Shown piece after piece: positions 51,927-60,834 of a DNA stretch of 64,000 nt. The position numbers and the translations under genes are program-made. This stretch comes from Haloglomus halophilum. GTDB taxonomy: Archaea > Halobacteriota > Halobacteria > Halobacteriales > Haloarculaceae. Location: contig NZ_CP101166.1 in NCBI RefSeq assembly GCF_024298885.1, forward strand, positions 1 through 64,000. Reading direction: 5' to 3'. The notes beneath the pieces are model-generated. The model had not been told where the DNA came from, searched no databases, and saw only the letters and a program-made list of their open reading frames with translations. Each line of letters starts with the position of its first letter. Position 1 is the first letter of the stretch.

Positions 51927-52383
51927 GTCCGGATGGGCGGCGTGTGGCTACAAATGGGTTGTGTGTCGGGGAACCGGGTGGCCGACCAACCTCTCACTGG
52001 CCGGAAGCGCGTGCCGCAGCGCGGACGCGCAAGGCCGCGCGACCTGGGGAAGGGCAGGGCCACAGCGCCCGTGACACAAACTAAATCCTGGCGGACTCGA
52101 AGGGCGAGCGGTCTCGGCGGTGGTCACGCGAGCGAAGCGAGCGTGACCTCGTCAGAGCTTGCTCTGACGGTGCCCGGACGACGCAAGCACCGCAGGGAGC
52201 GAAGCGACCGAGGAGCACAGCGAGTCCCGGCACCCCGAGAGCGCGAGGGCTTCGTAGGAGGCTCGGTAGTCGCTGTCGCCGTCACCACGAGCGAACACAA
52301 GGGCTCCAGAGGCAGCTTCACCATCAGTTACGTACGACCGACGAACCGCAAGCCAATTCCCCCGTGCCACCACATCAACGGCC
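51927..52383. other. Intergenic region with clustered palindromes
   Basis: I find no convincing gene here. It contains a perfect hairpin GTCAGAGC-TT-GCTCTGAC (52151-52168) and a symmetrical GTCACGC ... GCGTGAC pair (52123-52129, 52141-52147) that encloses GAGCGAAGCGA. The word GAGCGAAGCGA recurs nearby (GGAGCGAAGCGACC at about 52196-52209). Such clusters may be repeat elements or a structured RNA. The promoter of the UPF0212 gene must lie at its right end. Confidence 0.5.
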
Positions 52384-52752
52384 ATGAGCAACTACTACGT
52401 CCGGATGGAGGCCGCGTGGCTCGTGCGCGACGTCGAGGATTCGAACGACGCCATCGGCGTCGCCATCAGCGAGGCCGGCAAGCGACTCAACGAGGCCGAC
52501 CTGGAGTACGTCGACATGAACGTCGGTGCGACGAGCTGTCCGGCCTGCCGGGAGACGCTCGACTCCGTCTTCGTCGCGGCCGACACGGCGCTCGTGGGGC
52601 TGGCGATGGAGATGGAGATCTTCGACGCCGAGTCCGAGGAGCACGCCAGCCGCATCGCCACCAGCGAGGTCGGCGGCGCGCTCCGCAACGTCCCGCTGAA
52701 GGTCATCGAGGTCGTCGAGACCGACGACGAGGAGGACGAGGAGACCGTCTGA
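52384..52752 (+). CDS. UPF0212/DUF555 family protein
   Basis: A 122-aa conserved archaeal protein. It opens NYYVRMEAAWLVRDVEDSND, has a CPACRET motif (about residues 52-58) and the TALVGLAMEMEIFDAESEEHASRIA segment typical of the UPF0212 family. A single CxxC suggests metal or redox function in a dimer, but nothing is established to my knowledge. The C-terminus is acidic. Confidence 0.85.
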   Translation: MSNYYVRMEAAWLVRDVEDSNDAIGVAISEAGKRLNEADLEYVDMNVGATSCPACRETLDSVFVAADTALVGLAMEMEIFDAESEEHASRIATSEVGGALRNVPLKVIEVVETDDEEDEETV

Positions 52753-52816
52753 GCCGGTCGAACCCGGCTGGAGATGGACGGGAGATTGACAACGGTGGGG
52801 ACCACAGTACGAGGAA

Positions 52817-54712
52817 GTGACGACACAGGACGACCGGTCGATGGTGGCGGACGCCCTCCGGGCCCTCCTCGAGGACCAGGATGCGGCCGTACTCGTCGTC
52901 GACGACGAGGAGACCGTCCGCTACGCCACCCCGCGAGCAGCCGACCTGGTCGGCGGCACGGCGGTCGGCGACGGGGACACCGATATCACCGGGAGACCGG
53001 TTGCTGACCTTCTCAGCCCCGCCCCGTCGACCGACGCGGACGAGGTGCTGTCGCTCGTCCACGGCCGGTCGACGGACCCCGTCGCGCTCGTCACGACGGC
53101 TGCCACCGGGGAGCGGACACGTCTGGATGGCTCCGTCGCCACCTGTCCGGGCGGGGTGGCGCTCACTCTCCGAGCGCCGCCCGACACGACTGCCGGGCCG
53201 GGGGTCGGGGATCGGGTCGACGGGGGCGAGGACGGCGCCGGCGCGTACGTTCCCGATGCCGGCTGGCAGCGGGTCCTGGAGACGGCGAGAGCCGGAATCG
53301 CGATTCTCGACGAGGACGGCCGCTACCGCTACGTCACCCCCGCCCACGCCGACGTGTACGGCTACGACTCGCCGGACGACCTCGTGGGGCGGAACTGGCG
53401 GTCGCTGTACGACGAGGCCGAGGTCGAACGGCTCGAGACGGAGGCCATGGCGGCCCTCGAGCGCGACGGGGCCTGGAGCGGGACCTCGACCGGGCGCCGG
53501 CGGGACGGCGAGCCGTTCCCTCAGGCGCTGACGCTGTCGCAGCTCCCGGATGCCGGTCTCGTCTGCGTGGTCCGGGACCGGACCGAGCAGGTCGAATCCC
53601 GGGCGACGCTGGAGGCGCTCCACGAGGCGACCCAGGACCTGCTCGCCGCCGACAGCCGGCAGGCGGTCGCCGAGGTGGCCGTAGAGGGGGCGGTCCGTGC
53701 GCTCGACCTCCCGCTGTCGGCGGTCTACCTCCACGACGAGGGGCGGGACGCCCTCGACCCGGTCGCGTGGAGCGACGCCGTCGCGGAGACGTTCGACAGT
53801 CCCCCCACGTTCACCGGCGACGAGGAGAGCCTCGCGTGGGCGGCGTTCCAGTCCGGCGAGCTACGGCGGTTCGATGACCCCAGCGAGACCGACCAGCTGT
53901 ACAACCGGGAGACCCCGGCCGGTGGGGAGCTCATCCTCCCGCTGGGCGACCACGGCGTGATCATAACCGGCTACCTCCGGGGCGAGGAGGTCGGCCCGGA
54001 GGATGTCCGGCTGGCCCGGACCCTCGCCGCGTCGGTCACGACGGCGCTCGAGGGGGTGACCGCCGCGGAGGCGCTCCGTGAACGCCACGACCAGCTGGAG
54101 CGGTTCTCGGCCATGCTCAGCCACGACCTCCGTGACCCGCTCAACACCGCCATGGCCACGACCTCGCTCGCGCGACAGACTGCGGCGGGAGAGACCGCCG
54201 AGTATCTGGACACACTGGACCAGATCCACACCCGGATGGAGTCGCTCATCGCCGATGTCCTGGCGCTGTCGCGCGATCCGGCGGAGCTGGAGCGGACCCC
54301 GACTGACCTCGAGCCGCTGGTCCGCGAGGCCTGGGAGACCGCCCGAACGGCCACCGGCGCGACCGACGCGACGTTGACCGTCGAGGGGTCGGGAACCGTC
54401 GACGCCGACACCACGCATCTCCGGCGACTGGTGGAGAATCTACTCGGGAACGCCACCCGACACGGTGGGGAGAGAGTGAGCGTCCACGTCGGGCTCGACG
54501 ACGACGGGTTCTACGTGGCCGACGACGGTCCCGGTATCCCCCCGGAGCGACGCGAGCAGGTGTTCGAGCGGGGCCACAGCGACAGCGGGACGGGCCTCGG
54601 CCTCGACATCGTCCAGCAGGTCGCCCGGAGCCACGGCTGGGAGGTCTCGGTCGGGGAGAGCGAGGCGGGCGGCGCCCGCTTCGATATCAGGACGGACGGC
54701 ACCGGACGGTAG
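52817..54712 (+). CDS. PAS-GAF sensor histidine kinase
   Basis: A 631-aa soluble sensor kinase with GTG start. Order: a diverged N-terminal PAS-like region (about 15-115), a clear PAS (about 148-260, GIAILDEDGRYRYVTPAHADVYGY), GAF (about 275-405), a HisKA helix with phospho-acceptor His436 (MLSHDLRDPLN) and an HATPase_c domain (N box ENLLGNATRHG, G boxes ADDGPGIPP and GTGLGLDIV). No membrane segment is seen. A HalX-type response regulator lies just downstream on the opposite strand and could be its partner. Confidence 0.88.
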   Translation: MTTQDDRSMVADALRALLEDQDAAVLVVDDEETVRYATPRAADLVGGTAVGDGDTDITGRPVADLLSPAPSTDADEVLSLVHGRSTDPVALVTTAATGERTRLDGSVATCPGGVALTLRAPPDTTAGPGVGDRVDGGEDGAGAYVPDAGWQRVLETARAGIAILDEDGRYRYVTPAHADVYGYDSPDDLVGRNWRSLYDEAEVERLETEAMAALERDGAWSGTSTGRRRDGEPFPQALTLSQLPDAGLVCVVRDRTEQVESRATLEALHEATQDLLAADSRQAVAEVAVEGAVRALDLPLSAVYLHDEGRDALDPVAWSDAVAETFDSPPTFTGDEESLAWAAFQSGELRRFDDPSETDQLYNRETPAGGELILPLGDHGVIITGYLRGEEVGPEDVRLARTLAASVTTALEGVTAAEALRERHDQLERFSAMLSHDLRDPLNTAMATTSLARQTAAGETAEYLDTLDQIHTRMESLIADVLALSRDPAELERTPTDLEPLVREAWETARTATGATDATLTVEGSGTVDADTTHLRRLVENLLGNATRHGGERVSVHVGLDDDGFYVADDGPGIPPERREQVFERGHSDSGTGLGLDIVQQVARSHGWEVSVGESEAGGARFDIRTDGTGR

Positions 54713-54742
54713 GTGCGAGAACCGCAGCGTTCCGCCGGTCGG

Positions 54743-55300
54743 TTACTCGTCGACGAGGTCGCGAACGGCCGCGGCGAAGGCGTCGTGGCTCAGCTCGCCC
54801 GCGCGGTCGCCGGTTTCGTCGTCGATACGGTCCAGCTCGGCCACCAGTTCCTGGTACTCGTCGCTTTCGGCCAGTTCGGCCTCGGTCATCTCGATCTCGA
54901 GGACCGCTCGCTTCTCCGCGAGCGCGAACTGCTCGCGGACGCCCGCCGCGTACTCGTCGAGGGAGACGAGCTGGTCGACCGTCTCGATGAGGTCGGATTT
55001 CGTGACCGGCTTGGTCAGGTAGGCGTCGAACTCCATGTCCACGATATCGAAGTTCGGGTCGACGGCGGTCACCATCGCGACGCGCGGGTCGAGCCCGCGG
55101 TCGCGGAGCTCCTCCAGCACCTCGTCGCCGGAGAGGGTCGGCATACGGCGGTCCAACAGGACGACATCCACCGTGTCGTCGATAGCCTCGAGTGCCTCCT
55201 CACCGCCCGTCGCGGTCACGATATCGAACTCGTTCTTGAGCCAGAGCGCGTAGGCCTCGACGACGTTCGGCTCGTCGTCGACGATCAGGACCCTGGTCAT
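54743..55300 (-). CDS. HalX-domain response regulator
   Basis: A 185-aa response regulator. The receiver domain (about 1-115) has acidic residues Asp8/Asp9, phospho-acceptor Asp50 (VVLLDRRMP), Thr in MVTA and Lys in LTKPV. The C-terminal HalX domain (about 120-185, a helical region YAAGVREQFALAEKRAVLEIE...) is a haloarchaeal output domain of unknown mechanism. ATG 55300 begins MTRVLIVDDEP. It is tail to tail with the PAS-GAF kinase gene (30 bases apart), which suggests but does not prove a cognate pair. Confidence 0.88.
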   Translation of the reverse strand: MTRVLIVDDEPNVVEAYALWLKNEFDIVTATGGEEALEAIDDTVDVVLLDRRMPTLSGDEVLEELRDRGLDPRVAMVTAVDPNFDIVDMEFDAYLTKPVTKSDLIETVDQLVSLDEYAAGVREQFALAEKRAVLEIEMTEAELAESDEYQELVAELDRIDDETGDRAGELSHDAFAAAVRDLVDE

Positions 55301-55491
55301 CGGCGGCCGTCCCTCCGCCACAGGGCTCCCGCAACGGTGTCACGCATCGACTCTAGATTGGGGGAGCAGCAGCATTAAACCTTCCACCAGCTTCCGCTGC
55401 CGTCCCTCCGGCACCGACCGCCCGGTGGCGATGTGGCCCACGTGCCGCGGACTCCGACAGGTGTAAGCGGCTCGCCACGCGAGACCACTCC

Positions 55492-57015
55492 ATGACCGAC
55501 GGGGCCGTCGAAGCGGACGATACCCGCGACGCCGAGCACGCCGGGAGCGTCCGCGTCGTCGGGACCGCCCACGTCTCACAGGAGAGTGTCGACGAGGTCG
55601 AACGCGCCATCGGGGAGGAGCGCCCGGACGTGGTCGCGGTCGAACTGGACGAGGGGCGCTTCCGGCAGATGAAAGGCGAGACGCCCGACGACCTCGACGC
55701 CGCGGACCTGCTCCAGGGCAACACCGTCTTCCAGTTCCTCGCCTACTGGATGCTCTCGTACGTGCAGACCCGGCTGGGCGACCGCTTCGACGTCCGCCCG
55801 GGCGCGGAGATGCTCGCGGCCGTCGAGACGAGCGAGGAACTCGGCATCGACGTCGCGCTGGTCGACCGCGACATCCAGGTGACCATCCAGCGCTTCTGGG
55901 CACGGCTGTCGGGCCTGGAGAAGCTCAGACTGCTCGGCGGCCTCGCCTTCGGCGTCGCCAGCCCGTTCGCCGTCGGACTGGGCGTCGGCCTGACCGTCGG
56001 ACTGTTCGCCGCGCTGGTCGCCGGCGCGGTCGGCGGCGCACCGCTCGTCCCGCCGGGAACGCCCCTCGCTGGCGTCGTCGACGCGGCGCTGGTCGGAGCG
56101 CTTGTCGGCCTCGGTATCGCCGGCCTGCTCGGACTGGCGTTGCGGCTCACCGCGCCCGAGGAGACGGAGGACATCGAGGAGTTCGACCCCGCCGAGCTGA
56201 CCGACACGGACGTCGTCTCGGCGATGATGGAGGAGTTCCGCCGGTTCTCACCGGGCGGCGCCGAGGCGCTCATCGACGAGCGCGACGCCTACATCGCCCA
56301 CGAACTCGTTCGCCTCCGCGACGCCGGCAACCACGTCGTCGCCGTCGTCGGCGCGGGCCACCAGGCGGGAATCGAACGCTACCTCGCCAACCCCGAGACG
56401 CTCCCGCGGATGGAGGACCTCGTGGGGCGCCAGGAGTCCTCGCGGTTCTCGCCGTACAAGATATTCGGCTACCTGTTCACGCTGGGCTTCCTCGTCTTCT
56501 TCGTCCTGCTTGCGGTCGCCGCCTACACCGGCGTCCCGGGCGCGTCGAGCGGCCTGCTCGTCCGGCTGTTCGCCGCGTGGTTCCTCGTCAACGGCCTGCT
56601 GTCGTTCGGCCTCGCGAAGCTCGCGGGCGCACACTGGCCCAGCGCGACCGTCGGGGGGGCGGTCGCCTGGCTCACCTCCGTCAACCCGCTGCTCGCGCCG
56701 GGCTGGTTCGCCGGCTACGTCGAACTCCGCTATCTCACCGTCAACGTCGCCGATATCGCCGAGCTGAACGAGCTGCTCGACGACACGGAGACGCCCATCC
56801 CCCAGCTCGTCGGCAACATGCTGGACGTGCCGCTGTTCCGGCTCATCGTCATCGTCGCCGCGACGAACATCGGCTCGTTCGTCGGGAGCATCCTGTTCGC
56901 GACGGTGCTCATCCCGTACCTGTTCGCCGAGATCGGCGGGACCGACGAGATCGTCCGGCTGATGCTCGCCGGGGCGCGCAACAGCGTCGACCTGCTCGTG
57001 GGGGGGCTGCTATGA
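55492..57015 (+). CDS. TraB/GumN-family membrane protein
   Basis: A 507-aa protein of the TraB (Tiki-like) family. The N-terminal domain has the signature VRVVGTAHVSQESVDEV and VVAVELDEGR, and the later HVVAVVGAGHQAGIERYL motif. It differs from bacterial relatives by hydrophobic insertions (about residues 150-225) and a C-terminal half with around five spans (IFGYLFTLGFLVFFVLLAVAA and others). TraB-family proteins are proposed metalloproteases or erythromycin-esterase-like enzymes. It overlaps an M50-like gene by ATGA, suggesting joint action at the membrane. Confidence 0.82.
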   Translation: MTDGAVEADDTRDAEHAGSVRVVGTAHVSQESVDEVERAIGEERPDVVAVELDEGRFRQMKGETPDDLDAADLLQGNTVFQFLAYWMLSYVQTRLGDRFDVRPGAEMLAAVETSEELGIDVALVDRDIQVTIQRFWARLSGLEKLRLLGGLAFGVASPFAVGLGVGLTVGLFAALVAGAVGGAPLVPPGTPLAGVVDAALVGALVGLGIAGLLGLALRLTAPEETEDIEEFDPAELTDTDVVSAMMEEFRRFSPGGAEALIDERDAYIAHELVRLRDAGNHVVAVVGAGHQAGIERYLANPETLPRMEDLVGRQESSRFSPYKIFGYLFTLGFLVFFVLLAVAAYTGVPGASSGLLVRLFAAWFLVNGLLSFGLAKLAGAHWPSATVGGAVAWLTSVNPLLAPGWFAGYVELRYLTVNVADIAELNELLDDTETPIPQLVGNMLDVPLFRLIVIVAATNIGSFVGSILFATVLIPYLFAEIGGTDEIVRLMLAGARNSVDLLVGGLL

Positions 57016-57686
57016 GCCGGCGCGAGGTTCGTGCCGGCGGGCGGGGCGGTGGCATCTCGTTCAGCGCCCGCGAGACGCGCGACCTAGTCGTCGCGTGGCT
57101 GGCGCTGGGCGTGGCGTTCACCCTGTTCCTGCTGGTCACGTCCGGCCGTGGCGTCGGGCCGGCGGGCCTCCTCGGCCTCCTCGGCACGGGCCTGTTCGTC
57201 GAGCTGCTGGTGCTGTCGCTGCTGACCGCCGGGGTCGGCTTCCTGCTCCACGAGCTCGCACACAAGGTCGTCGCCATCCGGTTCGGCCAGGTCGCGGAGT
57301 TCCGTGCCGATTACACGATGCTGGGACTCGCACTGGCGGCAGCGCTCGTCGGCTTCCTGTTCGCCGCGCCCGGCGCGGTCTACCACAGCGGCCGCATCAC
57401 GCATCGCGAGAGCGCGGGCATCGCGCTCGCCGGGCCGCTCACGAACGTCGTCCTCGCCGGGCTGTTCCTCCCCGTGTTCCTGCTCGCGGATGGGGGGTTC
57501 CTGCTCCGGGCCGGACAGCTCGGCGTGACGCTGAACGCCGTCCTCGCCGGGTTCAACATGATCCCGTTCGGGCCGCTGGACGGCCGGAAGGTGCTCCGCT
57601 GGAGCTACGTCGGCTTCGGCGCGAGCTTCCTGCTCTGTGCCGGGGTCGCCGTCGCGTCCGTCCTCTTCGTCGGCTTCCCCATCTGA
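57012..57686 (+). CDS. M50-like membrane metalloprotease (site-2 protease relative)
   Basis: A 224-aa membrane protein of about six spans. The zinc motif LLHELAHKVVAIRFG lies in a hydrophobic segment (about residues 77-91). The second site reads NMIPFGPLDGRKVL, matching the NPxxDG-type motif of M50 proteases. The ATG overlaps the TraB-family stop. Haloarchaeal proteins of this kind are annotated as M50 family or DUF-type metalloproteases. No PDZ or CBS domain is present, unlike the gene at 43049. Confidence 0.82.
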   Translation: MSRREVRAGGRGGGISFSARETRDLVVAWLALGVAFTLFLLVTSGRGVGPAGLLGLLGTGLFVELLVLSLLTAGVGFLLHELAHKVVAIRFGQVAEFRADYTMLGLALAAALVGFLFAAPGAVYHSGRITHRESAGIALAGPLTNVVLAGLFLPVFLLADGGFLLRAGQLGVTLNAVLAGFNMIPFGPLDGRKVLRWSYVGFGASFLLCAGVAVASVLFVGFPI

Positions 57687-57737
57687 GACCGGAGCCCCGA
57701 CGGCTGGGCGGTAGACCGAAGTACCAGCGCTTCTCAC

Positions 57738-57788
57738 GAGGAACAACGTCGAATGAGGAACAACGTCGAATGAGGAACAACATCGAAT
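57738..57788 (+). repeat. Triple 17-bp repeat forming tandem mini-ORFs before a kinase gene
   Basis: GAGGAACAACGTCGAAT occurs at 57738-57754 and 57755-57771, and with one change (ACATCG for ACGTCG) at 57772-57788. Each unit ends so that an ATG is formed: 57753, 57770 and 57787. The first two open six-codon frames (MRNNVE and MRNNIE) whose TGA overlaps the next ATG. The third ATG is the histidine kinase start. A weak TATA-like GAAGTACC at 57718-57725 could place the transcript start near the first ATG. Confidence 0.8.
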
Positions 57789-58929
57789 GAGTGTGGGCCG
57801 TATCCGTGAAGCGATAGAGCGAGGGGGCGGGTCGTGGTTCGTCAGCGGAATCGGCGTGGTGCTGGCGGGCCTCTCGCTGTGGTACGTCATCGTCTTCCGT
57901 GCCCTCTCGGTAACCTCGTCGGCTGTCGGGTCGCCGGGGTTCGTCCTGGCGATGCTGGAAGTGATTCTCCTGGGCGGGTTCTCGGTGGTACTGGTCTACG
58001 CGGGCTACTGGCTCGCGACCAGCCAGTTCGACTCCCAGCAGCTCTGGTGGGCCGGACTCTGGACGGTGGTCGGACTGGCCGGTATCGTCGCCATCGTGGC
58101 ACTCCTGCAGAGTTCACAGCTCTCGGAGGGGCAGGCCCTCTCGGAAGTGACCATCGTCGAGGAGCTGTTGCTGGCCGCCGGCGGCGGCGGCATCGCCGGC
58201 CTCCTCATCGGTATCTCGACGGTCCAGTCGATGTGGAGCCAGGAGCAGGTCGAGCGCCAGCGCGACACGCTGGAGTTCGTCAACGAACTGCTGCGACACA
58301 ACGTCCTCAACGGGATGCAGGTCGTGCTCGCGAGTGCCGAACTCGTCGAGGAAGAACTGGACAGCGAGGACCCGGACCTCGAAGCCGTCGAGAGCGCGCT
58401 CTCGCACATCGACGACCGGGGCGAGGACATCGTCGAGCTCGTCGAGAACGTACGCGTGCTCGCACAGTCCGTCTCCGGGGATGTCGCCTGCGGCCCGGTC
58501 GCCGTCTCCTCGCTTCTCACTCGGAAGGTCGGGACCGCCCGCGGGACGTATCCCGAGGCGACCATCCGGACCGACATCGAACCGGACGTGACCGTCTCGG
58601 CCGACGACCTGCTGCCGGCCGTCTTCGAGAACCTGCTGGCCAATGCCGTGGACCACAACGACCGGGAGTACCCCACCGTCGAGGTGGCTCTCGAGACCGA
58701 CGCGGACACCGCCGTGGTCACCATCGCCGACGACGGCCCCGGCATCCCGGACGAGTACAAGGAGGCCTACTTCGGCCCCGGGGAGCAGGACGAGGGAAGC
58801 GTCGGCCAGGGCCTCGGTCTGTACCTGGTCGACACGCTGGTCGACCGCTACGGGGGCGAGGTCACCGCCACCGACAACGAGCCACGCGGCGCCCGGTTCG
58901 AGGTCGAACTCCCGCTCCACGATGGCTGA
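57787..58929 (+). CDS. Membrane sensor histidine kinase
   Basis: A 380-aa kinase. Four N-terminal membrane spans (about residues 16-37, 48-78, 86-108 and 116-143) precede a short HisKA-type helix with probable phospho-acceptor His171 (LLRHNVLNGMQ), then an HATPase_c domain (N box ENLLANAVDHND, ADDGPGIPDEY, GQGLGLYLVDTLV). The sensor is membrane embedded with little outside. ATG 57787 is the third in a chain of ATGs formed by a 17-bp repeat; the two before it open mini-ORFs overlapping by ATGA. No response regulator is adjacent on this side. Confidence 0.87.
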   Translation: MSVGRIREAIERGGGSWFVSGIGVVLAGLSLWYVIVFRALSVTSSAVGSPGFVLAMLEVILLGGFSVVLVYAGYWLATSQFDSQQLWWAGLWTVVGLAGIVAIVALLQSSQLSEGQALSEVTIVEELLLAAGGGGIAGLLIGISTVQSMWSQEQVERQRDTLEFVNELLRHNVLNGMQVVLASAELVEEELDSEDPDLEAVESALSHIDDRGEDIVELVENVRVLAQSVSGDVACGPVAVSSLLTRKVGTARGTYPEATIRTDIEPDVTVSADDLLPAVFENLLANAVDHNDREYPTVEVALETDADTAVVTIADDGPGIPDEYKEAYFGPGEQDEGSVGQGLGLYLVDTLVDRYGGEVTATDNEPRGARFEVELPLHDG

Positions 58930-59193
58930 CCAGCTCCGGTTCCCCGTCGATTCCGCCCGTCTCGTGCCCGTGAGCCGCCGCGCACGTCGCCGGACGCTAC
59001 AGGGAATATCTCCATAACTTATGGAAACGCGGTGGGTCACCGAAGGGAGTGATTCGCCCGCTTCCGCAGGGTCGCACCGCCGGGCAGGCAGGACCGTGAT
59101 AGACCATCGAAATCGCATGACTGCGGCGGGATTACTGCCACCGGGCTGGTGAGAAGGCTTATATACACCCGAGCATCCCCCCAGAGTACGAAG

Positions 59194-59361
59194 ATGATAG
59201 ATACGGCGTACCGCGCAACGCTGCTCGCTCTCTACCAGTTCAGCATCATGCTCGGCATCCTGCTGCTTCCCGTCGCGCTGGCGGTCCGGCGTGCCGGGCT
59301 CCAGATGCCGATGGACCGGGTCATCGAACGGCTCGGCACCGCCTACGAGAACGCCGCCTGA
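59194..59361 (+). CDS. Small membrane protein (55 aa)
   Basis: A 55-aa protein with one membrane span (LLALYQFSIMLGILLLPVALAV, about residues 8-30) and a short amphipathic C-terminus. A strong TATA-like CTTATATAC at 59158-59166 lies about 30 bases before ATG 59194. I recall similar small proteins in other haloarchaea upstream of psmB, but the function is unknown. The 264 bases before it (58930-59193) show no other gene. Confidence 0.6.
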   Translation: MIDTAYRATLLALYQFSIMLGILLLPVALAVRRAGLQMPMDRVIERLGTAYENAA

Positions 59362-59525
59362 GAACCGGCCACACCTGCTGCTCCGAGGACTCGTTTCTCG
59401 ACCGACCAGCCAGGGAAGCGGTGCCTCCATCGACCGCCGGCCGGGGCGCGTCGATCGGGAGTCCGACTCCCCGTCAGGTGCCCGAAGGGGTGCCTTTATG
59501 CACGCGACGAGTGTACCCCGGGCCA

Positions 59526-60239
59526 ATGCGTCAGAACGAATTCTCTGCCCCGAGCATGGGTGACGGCATGGAGTCCGCGGTGTACGAGCCGGAGCTCGGC
59601 CAGCTCCCCGACGTGTCCGAGAAGGACGCCGAGAAGGTCAACACCACCGGGACGACAACCATCGGCATCACCACCGACGAGGGCGTCGTCATCGCGACGG
59701 ACATGCGCGCCTCGCTGGGTGGCCGCTTCGTCTCCAACAAGAACGTCCAGAAGGTCGAGCAGATCCACCCGAGCGGCGCGCTCACGCTCGTCGGCTCGGT
59801 CGGTGGCGCTCAGTCGTTCATCCGCTCGCTCCGCGCCGAGGTCAACCTCTACGAGGCCCGCCGTGGCGAGGATATGAACATCGAGGCCCTCGCGACGCTC
59901 GCGGGCAACTTCGCCCGCGGCGGCCCGTTCTTCGCCATCAACCCCATCCTCGGTGGTGTCGACGACGACGGCCACCACGTCTACTCCATCGACCCCGCGG
60001 GCGGTGTCATGGAGGACGACTACACCGTCACCGGTTCCGGGCTCACCGTCGCCTACGGGACGCTCGAGCGCGAGTACAGCGACGACCTCACCATCGACGA
60101 GGCCAAGCAGGTCGCCGCCAGCGGTGTCAAGGCCGCCGTCGAGCGCGACACCGGCTCCGGCAACGGCGTCTTCCTCGCGGAGGTCACCGAGGAGGGTGTC
60201 GACATCAACGGTCACAAGGACTTCGACGAAGTCCTGTAG
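59526..60239 (+). CDS. psmB: Proteasome beta subunit
   Basis: Catalytic subunit of the 20S proteasome, a threonine peptidase. The 237-aa precursor has a propeptide of about 42 residues; cleavage before Thr43 in NTTG|TTTIGI exposes the nucleophile. Lys in DMRASLGG is in the expected region, and the GSGNG near the end is typical. A TATA-like CTTTATG at 59494-59500 lies about 29 bases before ATG 59526. PAN is encoded at 95. The 3' flank (60290-60388) has hairpin-forming repeats such as CGCCA...TGGCG. Confidence 0.95.
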   Translation: MRQNEFSAPSMGDGMESAVYEPELGQLPDVSEKDAEKVNTTGTTTIGITTDEGVVIATDMRASLGGRFVSNKNVQKVEQIHPSGALTLVGSVGGAQSFIRSLRAEVNLYEARRGEDMNIEALATLAGNFARGGPFFAINPILGGVDDDGHHVYSIDPAGGVMEDDYTVTGSGLTVAYGTLEREYSDDLTIDEAKQVAASGVKAAVERDTGSGNGVFLAEVTEEGVDINGHKDFDEVL

Positions 60240-60388
60240 CGCGGGTCGGTCGCCGCTTCGAGTCGACGCACTGGTTCCCTGGACAGATATCGAACTACCC
60301 AGCCGGTATCCCCGAAATGATGACGATATAGCAGATGCTCCGGAGATAGTCCGATAGCGCCAGCCACAGTGGCGATATCTGCTCGGAG

Positions 60389-60670
60389 TCAGTCCGCCAG
60401 CTGGTCCTCGATGGCGGCCAGGCGCTCCTCGATGTCCTCCATGCGATCGACGATGCCGTCGACGCGCACGTCCTCGGCTTTGGCGTCGTCGACCCGCTGG
60501 ATGCGGCGGGCGAGCTCGGCGTGGGTCTCGCGGGCGGCGTGCTGGAGTTCGTCGACGCGCTCCTCGACCGTACTCTCGGTCGTCCCGATGGTGGGCACGT
60601 CCCGAGAGCGGTAGGAGCGCTTCGTCTCCACCTGCTTCACGTGGCGCTGGAGTTCGTCGTCGCTGACCAT
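60389..60670 (-). CDS. Small coiled-coil protein
   Basis: A 93-aa protein that is almost entirely helical and charged: DDELQRHVKQVETKRSYRSR, then heptad-like stretches (VEERVDELQHAARETHAELA and VDRMEDIEERLAAIEDQLAD). ATG 60670 is chosen; ATG 60718 and 60730 are possible longer starts with an Ala/Pro-rich lead. A TATA-like TTCTTATGG (minus strand) lies at 60729-60737. Function is unknown. It is convergent with psmB. Confidence 0.6.
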   Translation of the reverse strand: MVSDDELQRHVKQVETKRSYRSRDVPTIGTTESTVEERVDELQHAARETHAELARRIQRVDDAKAEDVRVDGIVDRMEDIEERLAAIEDQLAD

Positions 60671-60834
60671 GGGTGCTCGTGGCGGCGGTGCCGCCGGTGT
60701 CTCTACTCGGGCTTCCATCCACGGCACCATAAGAACCCGAGCGCGTTTTCCGACCCTGAGAACGGCCGCCCGACCGGGATTCCGTCACCAGTCGGTGGCA
60801 GAACGTTCAGGGGGGCGCCGCCGCTACCGCGAGC

